Of a stretch of 64,000 bases of DNA, positions 1 to 9,592 are shown piece after piece. A program made the position numbers and the translations under genes. Under the pieces are notes generated by a model. That model was not told the origin of the DNA. It did not search any database and saw only the letters and a program-made list of their open reading frames with translations. Location of the stretch: the NCBI RefSeq assembly GCF_030931715.1, contig NZ_CP133261.1, positions 3,512,643 to 3,576,642 of the forward strand. Direction: 5' to 3'. The DNA is from Tissierella sp. MB52-C2. Its GTDB lineage: Bacteria; Bacillota; Clostridia; Tissierellales; Tissierellaceae. Each line of letters starts with the position of its first letter. Position 1 is the first letter of the stretch.

Positions 1-966
1 AAGGCTAAGACCGATAAAAGCTTTGAAACATCTCTAGATCAATTGGAAGGTTCATTATCTAGAAAGATAAAGGAAATAAGAAATATATTATTGGAAATGA
101 TCGCTCATGTGGAAGTTTCAATAGATTTCCCAGATGACGATATAGAAGAAGTTACCTATGATGATTTAGAGATAAATGGAAATAAGGTAAAGAAAGAAAT
201 AGAAAAGCTTCTATCTACAGCAGATAGAGGTAAAATTCTAAGGGATGGATTGAATACTGTAATATTAGGTAAACCTAATGTTGGTAAATCATCTTTACTA
301 AATGCAATCCTTCGTGAAAATAGGGCTATAGTAACTGATATACCAGGTACTACAAGAGATATTATAGAGGAATATGTTAATATAGATGGAATACCCCTTA
401 GAATAGTAGATACTGCTGGTATTAGAGATACAGATGATATAGTGGAACAAATAGGCGTAGATAAGGCTAAGGAAACTGTTGAAAAGTCTGACCTAATCAT
501 AGGAGTATTTGATGCTTCAAGGGAATTGTCAAATGAAGATTATGAAATAATAGATTTAATTAAAAACAAAAAGAGTATAGTTATTTTAAATAAAACTGAT
601 TTACCTACTAAATATAATAGAGATTATTTAAAAAGCCTTATAAATAATAAAGAAATAATTGAAACCTCCATTACATCGGATATAGGTATAGATATATTAG
701 AAAAATCTATAAAAGATATGTTTTATAGTGGAGAAGTAGAAATTTATTCCGATACTATAGTAACTAATATGAGACATAAAAATCAATTAATCAAGTCTCT
801 AGAAAATATAACTCAGGCTTTAGAAGATATAAGAGGAAATGTACCCATAGATTGTATAGAAGTCGATTTAAAAAATTGTTGGGAAAACTTAGGTGAAATC
901 TCAGGCGACACCATAGGAGAAGATATTTTAGATAAGATATTTTCTGAATTTTGTATAGGAAAGTAA
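1..966 (+). CDS. mnmE: tRNA modification GTPase MnmE (C-terminal part, 5' end outside window)
   Basis: The frame is open from base 1, so this is the C-terminal 321 residues of MnmE, usually about 450-460 residues long. The GTPase motifs are in order: P-loop GKPNVGKSS near base 268, TTRD, DTAG and NKTD. The protein ends in CIGK, the family's conserved C-terminal motif containing the functional cysteine. MnmE works with MnmG (next gene) to build the 5-carboxymethylaminomethyl group on wobble U34 of certain tRNAs. A TTG at base 43 could be mistaken for the start, but the upstream codons continue the MnmE helical domain. The first gene of the mnmE-mnmG-rsmG-noc run places the window beside the replication origin. 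Only the missing 5' end is uncertain. Confidence 0.96.
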   Translation, partial: KAKTDKSFETSLDQLEGSLSRKIKEIRNILLEMIAHVEVSIDFPDDDIEEVTYDDLEINGNKVKKEIEKLLSTADRGKILRDGLNTVILGKPNVGKSSLLNAILRENRAIVTDIPGTTRDIIEEYVNIDGIPLRIVDTAGIRDTDDIVEQIGVDKAKETVEKSDLIIGVFDASRELSNEDYEIIDLIKNKKSIVILNKTDLPTKYNRDYLKSLINNKEIIETSITSDIGIDILEKSIKDMFYSGEVEIYSDTIVTNMRHKNQLIKSLENITQALEDIRGNVPIDCIEVDLKNCWENLGEISGDTIGEDILDKIFSEFCIGK

Positions 967-972
967 GAAAAG

Positions 973-1112
973 ATAGTGAATAGTGAAAAGTGAATAGTGA
1001 AAAGTGTATAGATTTGAATTAATAAAGAATATCTATTTTAGTTTTTAGTTAATAGTTTCGAATAAATTCGAAACTTACCTGAACTATTCACTATTAGTTA
1101 TTAGTTATTCAC
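973..1112. repeat. Clustered direct and inverted AGTGAATAG-type repeats between mnmE and mnmG
   Basis: Bases 973-1005 repeat the unit AGTGAATAGTGAAA in tandem. Bases 1084-1112 carry its inverse (CTATTCACTATT and related), so the spacer can fold into a long stem. In the middle lies a compact hairpin, TTTCGAAT (1056-1063) and ATTCGAAA (1066-1073). It may be a dispersed repeat or a processing or termination structure between the two genes. No T-tract follows, so a classical terminator is not supported. Confidence 0.6.
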
Positions 1113-1136
1113 TGGTTTAATAGAAAGGTGAAATTT

Positions 1137-3056
1137 ATGAAAGAAGTGAAAAAATATTTTGCAGGAGAATATGACGTTATAGTAATAGGTGCTGGCCATG
1201 CAGGTGTTGAAGCAGCTCTTTCTAGTAGTAGAATGGGCATGAATACCATGATAATGACAATGAGCTTAGATTCTATAGTAGCCTTATCTTGTAATCCTAA
1301 TATAGGAGGTACTGGGAAAGGTCACTTAGTAAGGGAAATAGATGCCCTTGGTGGAGAGATGGCATTAAATATAGATAAGTCCTTTATTCAATCAAGGATG
1401 TTAAATACATCTAAAGGTCCTGCAGTTCATTCTCTTAGGGTTCAAGCGGATAAAAACATGTATCATACTGAAATGAAGAAGGTATTAGAGGAAGAACCAA
1501 ATTTAACCCTAAGACAAGGAGAAGTAATAGATATATTATTAGAAAATAATGTAGTAAAAGGAGTCCTAACTAGAACAGGGGCAATTTATAATTGTAAGGC
1601 TGTAATATTAGCTACAGGAACTTATTTAAAGGGTAGAATATTTATGGGTGAAGTCAACTATGAATCAGGACCTGATGGAATGTTTCCTTCTATACTCTTA
1701 TCAGATGCATTAAAAGAAAAGGGTTTTAATATGAGAAGGCTTAAAACAGGTACGCCTGCCAGAGTTCATAAAGATAGTGTAGATTATTCAAAGATGGAAA
1801 TTCAACCAGGAGATAAAGAAGTTATACCTTTTTCTTTCTTAAATATGGATAAAACATTTGATAAAGAACAAGTTCCATGCTATTTAACTTATACTACAGA
1901 AAAGATGCATGAAATCATAAGAAATAATCTACATCGTTCTCCAATGTATGCAGGAGATATTGATGGGGTAGGTCCTAGGTATTGTCCTTCAATAGAAGAT
2001 AAAGTAATTAGATTTGCAGATAGAAATAAACATCAAGTATTTATTGAACCAGAAGGTCTATCTACAAAGGAAATGTATGTACAAGGAGTAAGCTCCACAT
2101 TACCAGAAGAAGTTCAATTGGAAATGTATAAGGAAGTGATAGGCCTTGAAAATGTAAGATTTATGAGATCAGCCTATGCAATTGAATATGATTCCATAGA
2201 TTCTACAATATTGAAGAGAACATTGGAACATAAGGAGATAGAAAATCTTTTCTTTGCAGGACAAATAAATGGATCTTCAGGATATGAAGAAGCTGCAGCT
2301 CAAGGTTTAATTGCTGGAATAAATGCAGTATTAAATATAAAAGGAGAAGAGCCTTTTATACTTGATAGGTCAGAAGCATATATTGGAGTTCTAATTGATG
2401 ATTTAGTTACTAAGGGCACAGAAGAGCCTTACAGGATGATGACATCTAGAGCCGAGTATAGGCTTACATTAAGACAAGATAATGCGGATTTAAGGCTTAC
2501 AGAGCGTGGATATAAAGTAGGACTAGTAACAGAAGAAAGATATAAAAGAATGTTAGAAAAAAAAGAAGCTATAGAAATTGAATTAGAAAGACTTAAAAAT
2601 GTTCAAGTAAATCCTACCAAGGAAAGCAATGATATAATTGAGAGTTTAAATAGTTCTCCAATAAATACACCTACAAATATTTATGAGTTAATAAAAAGAC
2701 CTGAATTGGGATATGATTTATTATCAGCTTTAGATTTAGATAGACCAGAGCTATTAAGGGAAATTAGATTACAGGTAGAGACTCAAATAAAATATGAGGG
2801 ATATATAAAGAAACAAATGATTCAAATAGAACAATTTAAAAAACTAGAAAATAAAAAGTTAAGCGAAGATATGGACTATAATGAAGTAAAGGGACTTAGC
2901 AACGAAGCAAAACAAAAATTAAATGATATAAAGCCTGATTCTGTAGGACAGGCCTCTAGAATATCGGGAGTATCGCCATCCGATATAAATGTATTATTAA
3001 TTTATTTAGAACATAAAAGAAGGGTGGGAAAAGAAAATAGAGATGAACTCGATTAA
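1137..3056 (+). CDS. mnmG: tRNA uridine-5-carboxymethylaminomethyl modification enzyme MnmG
   Basis: This is the FAD-dependent partner of MnmE in wobble-uridine modification. The N-terminal dinucleotide-binding motif [10 protein letters not shown] is at about residues 18-27, followed by the family-typical [11 protein letters not shown] stretch and [15 protein letters not shown]. The C-terminal helical domain ends near residue 639, the normal family length. A GTG at 1128 is in frame, but ATG 1137 is preferred because AAGGTG at 1125-1130 then sits at proper ribosome-binding distance. The 3' end overlaps rsmG by 14 bases, which indicates translational coupling. All conserved blocks are present. 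Confidence 0.96.
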   Translation: MKEVKKYFAGEYDVIVIGAGHAGVEAALSSSRMGMNTMIMTMSLDSIVALSCNPNIGGTGKGHLVREIDALGGEMALNIDKSFIQSRMLNTSKGPAVHSLRVQADKNMYHTEMKKVLEEEPNLTLRQGEVIDILLENNVVKGVLTRTGAIYNCKAVILATGTYLKGRIFMGEVNYESGPDGMFPSILLSDALKEKGFNMRRLKTGTPARVHKDSVDYSKMEIQPGDKEVIPFSFLNMDKTFDKEQVPCYLTYTTEKMHEIIRNNLHRSPMYAGDIDGVGPRYCPSIEDKVIRFADRNKHQVFIEPEGLSTKEMYVQGVSSTLPEEVQLEMYKEVIGLENVRFMRSAYAIEYDSIDSTILKRTLEHKEIENLFFAGQINGSSGYEEAAAQGLIAGINAVLNIKGEEPFILDRSEAYIGVLIDDLVTKGTEEPYRMMTSRAEYRLTLRQDNADLRLTERGYKVGLVTEERYKRMLEKKEAIEIELERLKNVQVNPTKESNDIIESLNSSPINTPTNIYELIKRPELGYDLLSALDLDRPELLREIRLQVETQIKYEGYIKKQMIQIEQFKKLENKKLSEDMDYNEVKGLSNEAKQKLNDIKPDSVGQASRISGVSPSDINVLLIYLEHKRRVGKENRDELD

Positions 3057-3759
3057 TACCCTATTAGATGGAATAGTAGATTTAAATATTGAATTAAGTC
3101 AAGAACAACAAAATCAGTTTATTAAATATAAGAGATTATTAAAGGAATGGAATGAAAAAATTAATATTACTGCCATAACAGATGATATAGAAATTGATGT
3201 AAAACATTTTTTAGATAGCCTTACTCCAGTAGTTACTAAATTATTTGATGGCAAAAAAAGTATAATAGATATAGGGACAGGAGGAGGTTTTCCAGGTCTA
3301 CCTCTTAAAATTTTCAATGAAGAATTGAAAGTTACACTACTAGATAGTTTAAACAAAAGGATTATTTTCTTAAATGAAGTTATTAAAGATTTAGGATTAA
3401 AAAATATAGAAGCCATACATGGAAGGGCAGAAGAACTTGGTAGAACAGAGAATTATAGGGAACAATATGATATTTGCATATCTAGAGCAGTTGCATCATT
3501 GAATACCCTATCAGAATATTGTATGCCTTTTGTAAAAGTAGGTGGATATTTTATATCTATGAAGGGTGAAGATGTAGAAGAAGAGCTTAAAGAAGCAGAA
3601 AAGGGAATTAAAATATTAGGTGGAAGTATACTGAAAAAAGAACTAGTAAAAATTCCTAAATCCGATATAGTGCATTCTTTGATAATAATAGAGAAAATAA
3701 AAGAAACTCCTACAAAATATCCCAGGGGTGGAGGAAAGCCAAAGAAAACTCCATTATAA
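3043..3759 (+). CDS. rsmG: 16S rRNA (guanine527-N7)-methyltransferase RsmG
   Basis: RsmG is a class I SAM methyltransferase that modifies G527 of 16S rRNA; its loss gives low-level streptomycin resistance in other bacteria. The SAM-binding motif [13 protein letters not shown] is near residue 77, and the RAVASL segment near residue 148 is characteristic of the family. The length of 238 residues is typical. The start ATG lies inside the end of mnmG. The C-terminus ends in the basic [12 protein letters not shown] common to the family. The order mnmG-rsmG-noc matches the Bacillus origin region. Confidence 0.96.
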   Translation: MNSINTLLDGIVDLNIELSQEQQNQFIKYKRLLKEWNEKINITAITDDIEIDVKHFLDSLTPVVTKLFDGKKSIIDIGTGGGFPGLPLKIFNEELKVTLLDSLNKRIIFLNEVIKDLGLKNIEAIHGRAEELGRTENYREQYDICISRAVASLNTLSEYCMPFVKVGGYFISMKGEDVEEELKEAEKGIKILGGSILKKELVKIPKSDIVHSLIIIEKIKETPTKYPRGGGKPKKTPL

Positions 3760-3857
3760 TTTGTAGAAATTTGTAGGAAAAAACTTGGGCAATAAAGAAG
3801 GAAATAATCTACCTAATGTAGAAATATATATTAATGTCAATTGAGAAGAGGGATGTC

Positions 3858-4649
3858 ATGAAAAATACTCAACCGGAAATAAAATATATTCCTATATCTA
3901 TTATTAAACCTAATCCATATCAGCCTAGGAAAGAGTTTAATCAAAGATCTCTAGAAGAACTTAGTCAATCTATAAAATCATATGGAGTAATTCAACCTAT
4001 TAGTGTTAGAGAGATTAGGGAAGACTCTTATGAGTTAATAGCTGGAGAAAGAAGACTTAGAGCTTCTGAATTGGCTGGATTAAATGAAATACCAGCTATT
4101 ATAGTAGACTATAGAGATAAAGAATCAGCTTTAATTGCATTAATGGAGAACCTCCAAAGGGAAGACTTAAATTTCATTGAAGAAGCTGAAGGATACTATA
4201 ATCTAATATCAGATCATGGTTTTACTCAACAAGAAATAGCAGAAAAAATGGGTAAAAATCAGTCTACAGTTGCTAATAAACTAAGACTTTTAAAATTACC
4301 TGAAGATATTAAGAAAAGTTTATTGGAATATAACCTTACTGAAAGACATGGAAGAGCATTATTAAAGCTGGCAGATGACGATTTAAAAAGAAAGATACTT
4401 GAAAGAGTAATAAAAAATGAACTAAATGTAAATCGAACAGAGACTTTAGTTAATGATATATTAAATGATTTAACTAAAGAGGAACATGTTGAATCAAAAC
4501 AAAATATAAAAAGCTTAATAAATGTTAGAATTTATTTAAATACATTTAAAAAGGCCTTTTCTGCTATTAAAGATACTGGAGTTAATGCAGAGTATAAGGA
4601 AGTGGATAAAGGTGACCATGTGGAAGTAGTAGTAAAGATACCAAAATAG
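3858..4649 (+). CDS. noc: Nucleoid occlusion protein Noc (ParB paralogue)
   Basis: This is a ParB/Spo0J-fold DNA-binding protein of 263 residues. The N-terminal CTP-binding ParB domain carries the GERRLRASELAG box, then ENLQREDLN, then a helix-turn-helix (TQQEIAEKMGKNQSTVANKLRLL). The segment after the helix-turn-helix reads LTERHGRALL, as in Noc, whereas the ParB further on (12722) reads LTPGHGKALL. That difference and the position after rsmG favour Noc, which stops division over the nucleoid. An upstream ATG at 3834 has no ribosome-binding site; ATG 3858 follows GAGAAGAGGG. No canonical Noc site (ATTTCCCGGGAAAT) was found in the window. Confidence 0.88.
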   Translation: MKNTQPEIKYIPISIIKPNPYQPRKEFNQRSLEELSQSIKSYGVIQPISVREIREDSYELIAGERRLRASELAGLNEIPAIIVDYRDKESALIALMENLQREDLNFIEEAEGYYNLISDHGFTQQEIAEKMGKNQSTVANKLRLLKLPEDIKKSLLEYNLTERHGRALLKLADDDLKRKILERVIKNELNVNRTETLVNDILNDLTKEEHVESKQNIKSLINVRIYLNTFKKAFSAIKDTGVNAEYKEVDKGDHVEVVVKIPK

Positions 4650-4675
4650 AGTTAGGATTCCTAACTCTATTTTAA
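4647..4675. terminator. Bidirectional terminator between noc and the deacetylase gene
   Basis: The arms TAGAGTTAGGA (4647-4657) and TCCTAACTCTA (4659-4669) form a perfect hairpin. On the plus strand it is followed by TTTTAATTT. The two flanking genes converge, so it can serve both. Confidence 0.8.
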
Positions 4676-4676
4676 T

Positions 4677-5450
4677 TTAATTGAAATTATTCAATACTTT
4701 TCTATCTTGGGAAAGATTGATAAGCTCCGACATAGTAACAAACTGATATCCTTCATCGACTAATTTAGGTAAAATTACCTTTAATGCTCCTACAGTATGG
4801 CTTTCAGGCTTATATACATAATCATGGAACAAAATAATGTCTCCATTTTGTACCTTAGATAAAGTAGTATCTATTACAACGTCTACCCCAGGATTGCTCC
4901 AATCCTTAGAATCCTGATAAAAAGTCCAGAGAACTACAGAAGAATCATCACTACTTACAATCTTAATTACATCATCATTATAATTTCCATAGGGTGGTCT
5001 AAAAACCTTAGGTCTTATATTTGCTATGGAATAGACTATATCTTGAGTTTTTTCAAATTCTTGTTTAATTACCTTAGCTGATACTTTTTTCATATTTACA
5101 TGAGAATATGAATGATTGCCAACTTCATGACCTTCAGCAATTTGTCTTCTAATTATCTCTGGATATGTTTCGGCATATTTACCTAATACAAAAAAAGTTG
5201 CCTTAGCATTATATTGTTTTAATAAGTCTAAGATTTCCACAGTATATTCTGGATGGGGACCATCATCAAAGGTTAGAGCTATAATCTTATCTTCCTTTGA
5301 TCCCCTTGAAACAATAGCAGCACGATTATTTGAATTTGAAAATGCATATAGGGTCTTAGGATATGTATTATATATGGTTACTACCATGAACACAATAACT
5401 ACAATAGTTAAATCTAATATTATATTAACATCTTTTCTTATTCCATTCAT
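4677..5450 (-). CDS. Polysaccharide deacetylase family protein (membrane-anchored)
   Basis: This is a NodB-homology carbohydrate deacetylase of 257 residues. An N-terminal hydrophobic segment (about residues 10-28) should anchor or export it. Motif 1 reads TFDDGPHPEY (catalytic and metal Asp), motif 2 EVGNHSYSH (two metal His), motif 3 FRPPYGNYN. Members remove N- or O-acetyl groups from peptidoglycan or other surface polysaccharides; the PdaA-like spore-cortex enzymes belong here, but the exact substrate cannot be read from sequence. It is a single gene on the minus strand, convergent with noc, and the first gene of the block separating noc from soj. Confidence 0.88.
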   Translation of the reverse strand: MNGIRKDVNIILDLTIVVIVFMVVTIYNTYPKTLYAFSNSNNRAAIVSRGSKEDKIIALTFDDGPHPEYTVEILDLLKQYNAKATFFVLGKYAETYPEIIRRQIAEGHEVGNHSYSHVNMKKVSAKVIKQEFEKTQDIVYSIANIRPKVFRPPYGNYNDDVIKIVSSDDSSVVLWTFYQDSKDWSNPGVDVVIDTTLSKVQNGDIILFHDYVYKPESHTVGALKVILPKLVDEGYQFVTMSELINLSQDRKVLNNFN

Positions 5451-5559
5451 TTAAATTCTCCTTATTTTGAAATATTCAACTTATATAAAATTATATTCAA
5501 TAGGGCAAGTACATATTAATAAATCTAGAGAATAACTAATAACAAATAGTTAAGAAAAT

Positions 5560-5575
5560 TGTTTCACGTGGAACA
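5560..5575. promoter_or_regulatory. parS site 1 (ParB/Spo0J binding site)
   Basis: TGTTTCACGTGGAACA matches the bacterial parS consensus TGTTNCACGTGAAACA with one arm difference. It lies intergenically about 7 kb from parB. Confidence 0.9.
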
Positions 5576-5727
5576 TTCTATTTATTTAGTTAGTGATATA
5601 GCTTATAAGTTGGTTTAAGTCAATAATATAGAGTATTCTTAACTATTCTGATTGAATAAGGAAGGGCGTTATGATATTCTCTTAATAAAAGAGTTATATA
5701 GGTAAAATAGAGGGTGGGGAGTAGAGG

Positions 5728-6222
5728 ATGATATTTTTATCAAAAGAGTTTTATATAGAGCAGTTGGAAAATAAAGATTTGAAAGAGGTCCTTGAAGTAT
5801 ATAATTCTAATGGCAAATTTTTAACAAATCATATAGATAAGAGTACAGTAACAAATGAATGGATAACTGAGGAACTAGAATATATGAAGGATAGTGGATT
5901 TCGTTCTTGTAAGGTAATTCACATAGCTACAGGAAAGATAGTGGGAATAATGGATTTTAAGGTGGATGAGGAAATATATTTATCACTATTGATGATACAT
6001 AATGATTTTCAGGGAAAGGGATTTGGAAAAATAATTTATAATGGGTTTGAGGAATATGTTAAATCATTGAAAAGGAAATGCATCAGAATAGATGTAGTAA
6101 TTAATTATGATAATTCTATACTAAAGTTTTGGAAAGATAATGGATTTGTTAAATCCAAAGATATAGAATTAAATTGGGCAGGGAAAGCTTTACCTGCTGT
6201 AACTATGAAGAAATATCTTTAA
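5728..6222 (+). CDS. GNAT family N-acetyltransferase
   Basis: This 164-residue protein has the GNAT fold. The acetyl-CoA pyrophosphate loop is at GKGFGKIIY (about residues 95-103), preceded by the beta-4 strand YLSLLMIHNDFQ, and the C-terminal motif INYDNSILKFWKDNGF is typical of the family. The substrate is unknown. GGGTGGGGAG at 5712-5721 is the likely ribosome-binding site. It is transcribed alone on the plus strand. Confidence 0.8.
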   Translation: MIFLSKEFYIEQLENKDLKEVLEVYNSNGKFLTNHIDKSTVTNEWITEELEYMKDSGFRSCKVIHIATGKIVGIMDFKVDEEIYLSLLMIHNDFQGKGFGKIIYNGFEEYVKSLKRKCIRIDVVINYDNSILKFWKDNGFVKSKDIELNWAGKALPAVTMKKYL

Positions 6223-6663
6223 TTATTTGTTATGCAGCATTTAGATGTTGCATAAGAGTAGAAAAGTATTCAATAAACCAAGAGGTTTAGTATAGAATTA
6301 TTTTTGAAAACTTGTATTTTCTTAACTCAATAAACAGGTTATAAGGAAGAGCCAAGTTTTCATTGACAAATACAATATGAAAAATCATAATGACAGTAAT
6401 TGGTAATAGTATGAAATTGTTAACTAGAAAGTGTGTAGTTTTAAATAAGTTATATCATTAAAAACGAAGCCGTATTTTTGATTTTAAAAGCATTTGAAAT
6501 AAGTATTAATAGAAAAGTGTGCAAATAAAGTTAGAAAGCAATAATGGGGCCTTTAAAACCTATAAATAAATTTTCTCGAATTTGACTATATTATAAGGAG
6601 TAATAAAATTTTTGGAAACTATTTATAATATTATCAGCAGGTACTTTCATAATGCTATGGAAA
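6223..6663. other. 440-base intergenic region with promoter-like site and coding debris
   Basis: A hairpin at 6231-6254 (TATGCAGCAT / ATGTTGCATA) lies just past the GNAT gene and may end its transcript. A good promoter match, TTGACA (6363-6368), 17 bases, CATAAT (6386-6391), reads rightward, yet no gene follows. A short open stretch around 6463-6529 looks like the remnant of a lost gene. Nothing else is seen. Confidence 0.5.
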
Positions 6664-6721
6664 TAAAGATATAAAGCCAATAAATGTTCCATGTGGAACA
6701 TTTATTGGCTTTATATCTTTA
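6664..6721. terminator. 58-base perfect palindrome with parS-like core (parS-like site 2) at the 3' end of the DsbA-like gene
   Basis: Arms of 28 bases (6664-6691 and 6694-6721) match perfectly around a 2-base centre. The innermost 16 bases, TGTTCCATGTGGAACA (6685-6700), differ from a symmetric parS only at the central CG step. The outer arm overlaps the stop codon of the minus-strand gene. As RNA it forms a very strong hairpin; as DNA it could be a ParB site or cruciform. The mismatch falls at an important central base, so ParB binding is less sure than for sites 1, 3 and 4. Confidence 0.7.
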
Positions 6722-7309
6722 AGCTACTAGATCTTTTTTAAACTTCTCATAATCCTTCAGCAATTCTACTTTCTTTTTATCATTTACAATAAAAGTAGGC
6801 ACACTTTCTATTTCATATACTGATACTAAATTTCTTGCTTCCTCTATTTTATCATTAAAAGTACCTTCTTCAATACAATTATTCATCTCTACTATATTAA
6901 GTCCTGCAGCTAGACCTATTTCATTTACTATAGTAGGGTCGCCTACATTTTTTCCGTATTCAAATATTGCTTTAAAAGCTTCCTTAGCAAATTCATAATA
7001 TTTATTCTCTTTATTTGCATAAAGAGCAGCTTGATGAAGTCTATTAGTATTAAACTTTTTGGTTTTATTATTATATACTAATTCATATTCTCTTCCCAGT
7101 CGTTCTATTCTTCTATAGCTCATGTCTATTTGTTCTTGAGGAATATGATTTAATAAATCATCTCCATCTAAAGAGACATTTGAATCTAAAATATAAGGTA
7201 TCCATTCAATATTTATATTGGTATTTTCCTTTCTTAGTCTATCAGCTATTGAGAAGCCTATATAGCAGAAAGGACATGCAAAATCTGAAAATATCTTTAT
7301 ATTAACCAT
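6719..7309 (-). CDS. DsbA family oxidoreductase (FrnE-like)
   Basis: This is a thioredoxin-fold protein of 196 residues with the active-site motif CPFC (Cys12, Cys15) right after the first strand, and a helical insertion as in DsbA/FrnE. The cis-Pro segment is visible as SVPTFIVND near residue 172. There is no signal peptide, so it probably acts in the cytoplasm. ATG 7309 is preferred over the adjacent TTG 7312 because AGGAG is then 7 bases upstream. It likely catalyses disulfide exchange or isomerisation; the substrate is unknown. Its stop lies inside the long palindrome carrying a parS-like core. Confidence 0.85.
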   Translation of the reverse strand: MVNIKIFSDFACPFCYIGFSIADRLRKENTNINIEWIPYILDSNVSLDGDDLLNHIPQEQIDMSYRRIERLGREYELVYNNKTKKFNTNRLHQAALYANKENKYYEFAKEAFKAIFEYGKNVGDPTIVNEIGLAAGLNIVEMNNCIEEGTFNDKIEEARNLVSVYEIESVPTFIVNDKKKVELLKDYEKFKKDLVA

Positions 7310-7489
7310 CAAATCACTCCTATATTTTTATTTTTATGTAGTTTAGATATACCCAACATAAGATATAATTAACAAATTCTACGTGAATGGAAATGATTAT
7401 AATATAATTAAGTCTAATATAGTCAGTGGTAAAGCAATCTACTTATGGTAAAATTATAAATAAGAAGATTAAAATGGAGCTGAAGTTCT

Positions 7490-8362
7490 ATGGTAGATGG
7501 ATTAGATAGAATGAGACAACCAGAAAAATGGAGAGAGACTATAGATCCTTTTTCTTTAAAGTTTAATAATTTTTATCTTGAGGAGATATTAGGGTATCCC
7601 CATGCAGGAAATGATGTTTTTTATGTTAAAGGAATAGAAAAGTCAGGAGAAGAAATAACAGCATTCCTAAAAGTAGAAAGGCAGAAAACTGCTGATACAG
7701 AAAGAGAAGTTTCAATAATCAATAAGCTGGATTTCCCATTTTTACCTAATATTATAGATTATTCATTCAATACTCCTAAATATATTTTAACGGAGGAAGC
7801 AGAAGGTAATCGTCTATCATATATTTTAGGAGATAATAAGAATATGGAATCCTTAAAATATATGAATGTTTACGGAGAATTATTAGCAAAAGTACATAAT
7901 ATAAAAATAGAAGCTCCACCTGTGAAGAAAAGAGATTTTACATTATCCCATAAATTCTATTTAGAGAATAATCTAGAGTATATAGAGCAATATTTGTTAG
8001 ATAAAGAAGCTAAAGAGACAAAATGTTTTATTCATGGAGATTGTCACTATGGAAATATTCTATGGAAAGATTACAAAGTATCTTGTCTATTAGACTATGA
8101 ATTGTCTGGATATGGAAGCAGGGAATATGACTTAGCATGGTCATTAGTATTAAGACCAGGACAAAAGTTTCTAAGAACAGCAAGAGAAAGGGAAGTTTTC
8201 TTAGAATCCTATGGTAAATATCATAAATTTTCAAAGCCAGCTTTTGATTACTATATGGTTTTATTTGGAATATTTTTTTATAGTATTAGTTTAGATAAAC
8301 AATATAAAGAATATAGGATTATTATTATCGATATGATTAAAGGCATTATATCAAATAATTGA
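7490..8362 (+). CDS. Aminoglycoside phosphotransferase (APH)-fold kinase
   Basis: This 290-residue protein has a protein-kinase-like APH fold. The catalytic loop HGDCHYGNILW (near residue 182) supplies the catalytic Asp and Asn, and LLDYELSG (near residue 203) is the DFG equivalent. The family phosphorylates aminoglycosides, macrolides, choline, sugars or other small molecules. Direct evidence for drug resistance is lacking. The neighbours, an AAC(6')-like and an AAC(3)-like acetyltransferase on the same strand, make an aminoglycoside-related role worth considering. Confidence 0.8.
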   Translation: MVDGLDRMRQPEKWRETIDPFSLKFNNFYLEEILGYPHAGNDVFYVKGIEKSGEEITAFLKVERQKTADTEREVSIINKLDFPFLPNIIDYSFNTPKYILTEEAEGNRLSYILGDNKNMESLKYMNVYGELLAKVHNIKIEAPPVKKRDFTLSHKFYLENNLEYIEQYLLDKEAKETKCFIHGDCHYGNILWKDYKVSCLLDYELSGYGSREYDLAWSLVLRPGQKFLRTAREREVFLESYGKYHKFSKPAFDYYMVLFGIFFYSISLDKQYKEYRIIIIDMIKGIISNN

Positions 8363-8444
8363 GTGAATTAAGGTATAGTAAATAATAAGTGCAATAAAAG
8401 GTATATAGATATGGAAGTATGGAATTGAGAAATAGGAGGAAAAA

Positions 8445-8879
8445 ATGATTAAACAAGCATCTGTTGAAGACTGTAAAATAGTTTCAGAGTTGGCTATATT
8501 GTTATGGGAGGATAATGAGATAAACAGTTTGGAAGAGGATTTTTTAAGTTATATCAATTTAAATAAAGGAGCTATTTTTCTTTACTTTGATAATATGGAG
8601 CCAATTGGATTTGCACAGGTTGGCCTAAGGTATGACTATGTTGAAGGAACTGAAAGTAGTCCTGTTGGGTATTTAGAAGGTATTTTTATAAAAGATAATT
8701 TTCGCAAAAAAGGATTTGGAAAAAAGTTACTTTATCAGTGTGAGATTTGGGCAAGAAATCAAGGATGTAAAGAGTTTGGAAGTGATTGTGAACTGGATAA
8801 TCTAGATAGTTTAAAGTTTCATTTAAGTTCCAATTTTGAAGAATCAAATAGAATAATATGTTTTAAGAAAAATTTATAA
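8445..8879 (+). CDS. AAC(6')-type aminoglycoside N-acetyltransferase-like protein
   Basis: This GNAT protein has 144 residues, the normal length for chromosomal AAC(6')-I enzymes. It contains the series typical of that family: a strand with RYDYVEGTESSPVGYLEGI, the acetyl-CoA loop FRKKGFGKKLL, and GSDCELDNLDSLKFH followed by FEESNRIICF near the end. These enzymes acetylate the 6'-amino group of kanamycin- and tobramycin-type drugs. AGGAGG precedes ATG 8445. Similarity is judged by eye, so acetylation of an aminoglycoside is inference, but the match extends over the whole chain. Confidence 0.8.
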   Translation: MIKQASVEDCKIVSELAILLWEDNEINSLEEDFLSYINLNKGAIFLYFDNMEPIGFAQVGLRYDYVEGTESSPVGYLEGIFIKDNFRKKGFGKKLLYQCEIWARNQGCKEFGSDCELDNLDSLKFHLSSNFEESNRIICFKKNL

Positions 8880-8933
8880 ATATGATATAAATTTTCTGAA
8901 AAAATATAAATAAAACTGAAATGAGGTGATGTT

Positions 8934-9389
8934 ATGATACAAAAATACGATTTTAAGAAGCTAAACCTTTCAGATTTAGACCTTGTATTACAAATGGAAA
9001 AGGATTTTAGAAGTGGATTTGTTGTTGAGGAAAATGTGAGACAGTTTCTTTTAAGCCCAAATAACTGGATTTTTGCCTGTATTCAAGATAAAAGAGTAAT
9101 TGGATTTGCATATGGGTATGAGCTTAATCGTCTTGATAGCAAAGGAAATATGTTATATATCCATGAAGTTGGTGTACTTCCAGAATATCAAAGACAAGGT
9201 ATTGGACTTCAGATTCTTACTAATATAAAGAACTTATGTAAGTTGACAGGTATATGTAGATTCTTTTTGTTTACACAAAAACATAATATTGCTGCATGTT
9301 CATTATATGAAAAGGCTGGTGGCGAAAAAACATCTGATGGACGGCATAATGATGTAACATATTTCTTTAATACAAGTGGAAAAAGATAG
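8934..9389 (+). CDS. GNAT acetyltransferase resembling AAC(3)-I
   Basis: This 151-residue GNAT protein carries the pattern FAYGYELNRLDS followed by YIHEVGVLPEYQRQGIG (acetyl-CoA loop Q-R-Q-G-I-G) and CSLYEKAGGEKT. That layout is shared with aminoglycoside 3-N-acetyltransferases of type I and related enzymes of unknown substrate. GAGGTGATG precedes the ATG. It follows the AAC(6')-like gene by about 54 bases on the same strand. Drug modification is possible but not shown by the sequence. Confidence 0.7.
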   Translation: MIQKYDFKKLNLSDLDLVLQMEKDFRSGFVVEENVRQFLLSPNNWIFACIQDKRVIGFAYGYELNRLDSKGNMLYIHEVGVLPEYQRQGIGLQILTNIKNLCKLTGICRFFLFTQKHNIAACSLYEKAGGEKTSDGRHNDVTYFFNTSGKR

Positions 9390-9592
9390 TTTCTGTAGAG
9401 TTGGGAAAGAAATATCTGTATTCTATAAGAAGATAAATTCAGAAATAGATGATTATGATATAAGTACAAATATATTATAGATAATTCAAATTAATACTTT
9501 GGTAATATATATTGGAAGATTAAATCGTAATATTAAATTAACATATAAAAAAATTATAATAAGACTTTAAAAGATACTATGGGGATGATTAT

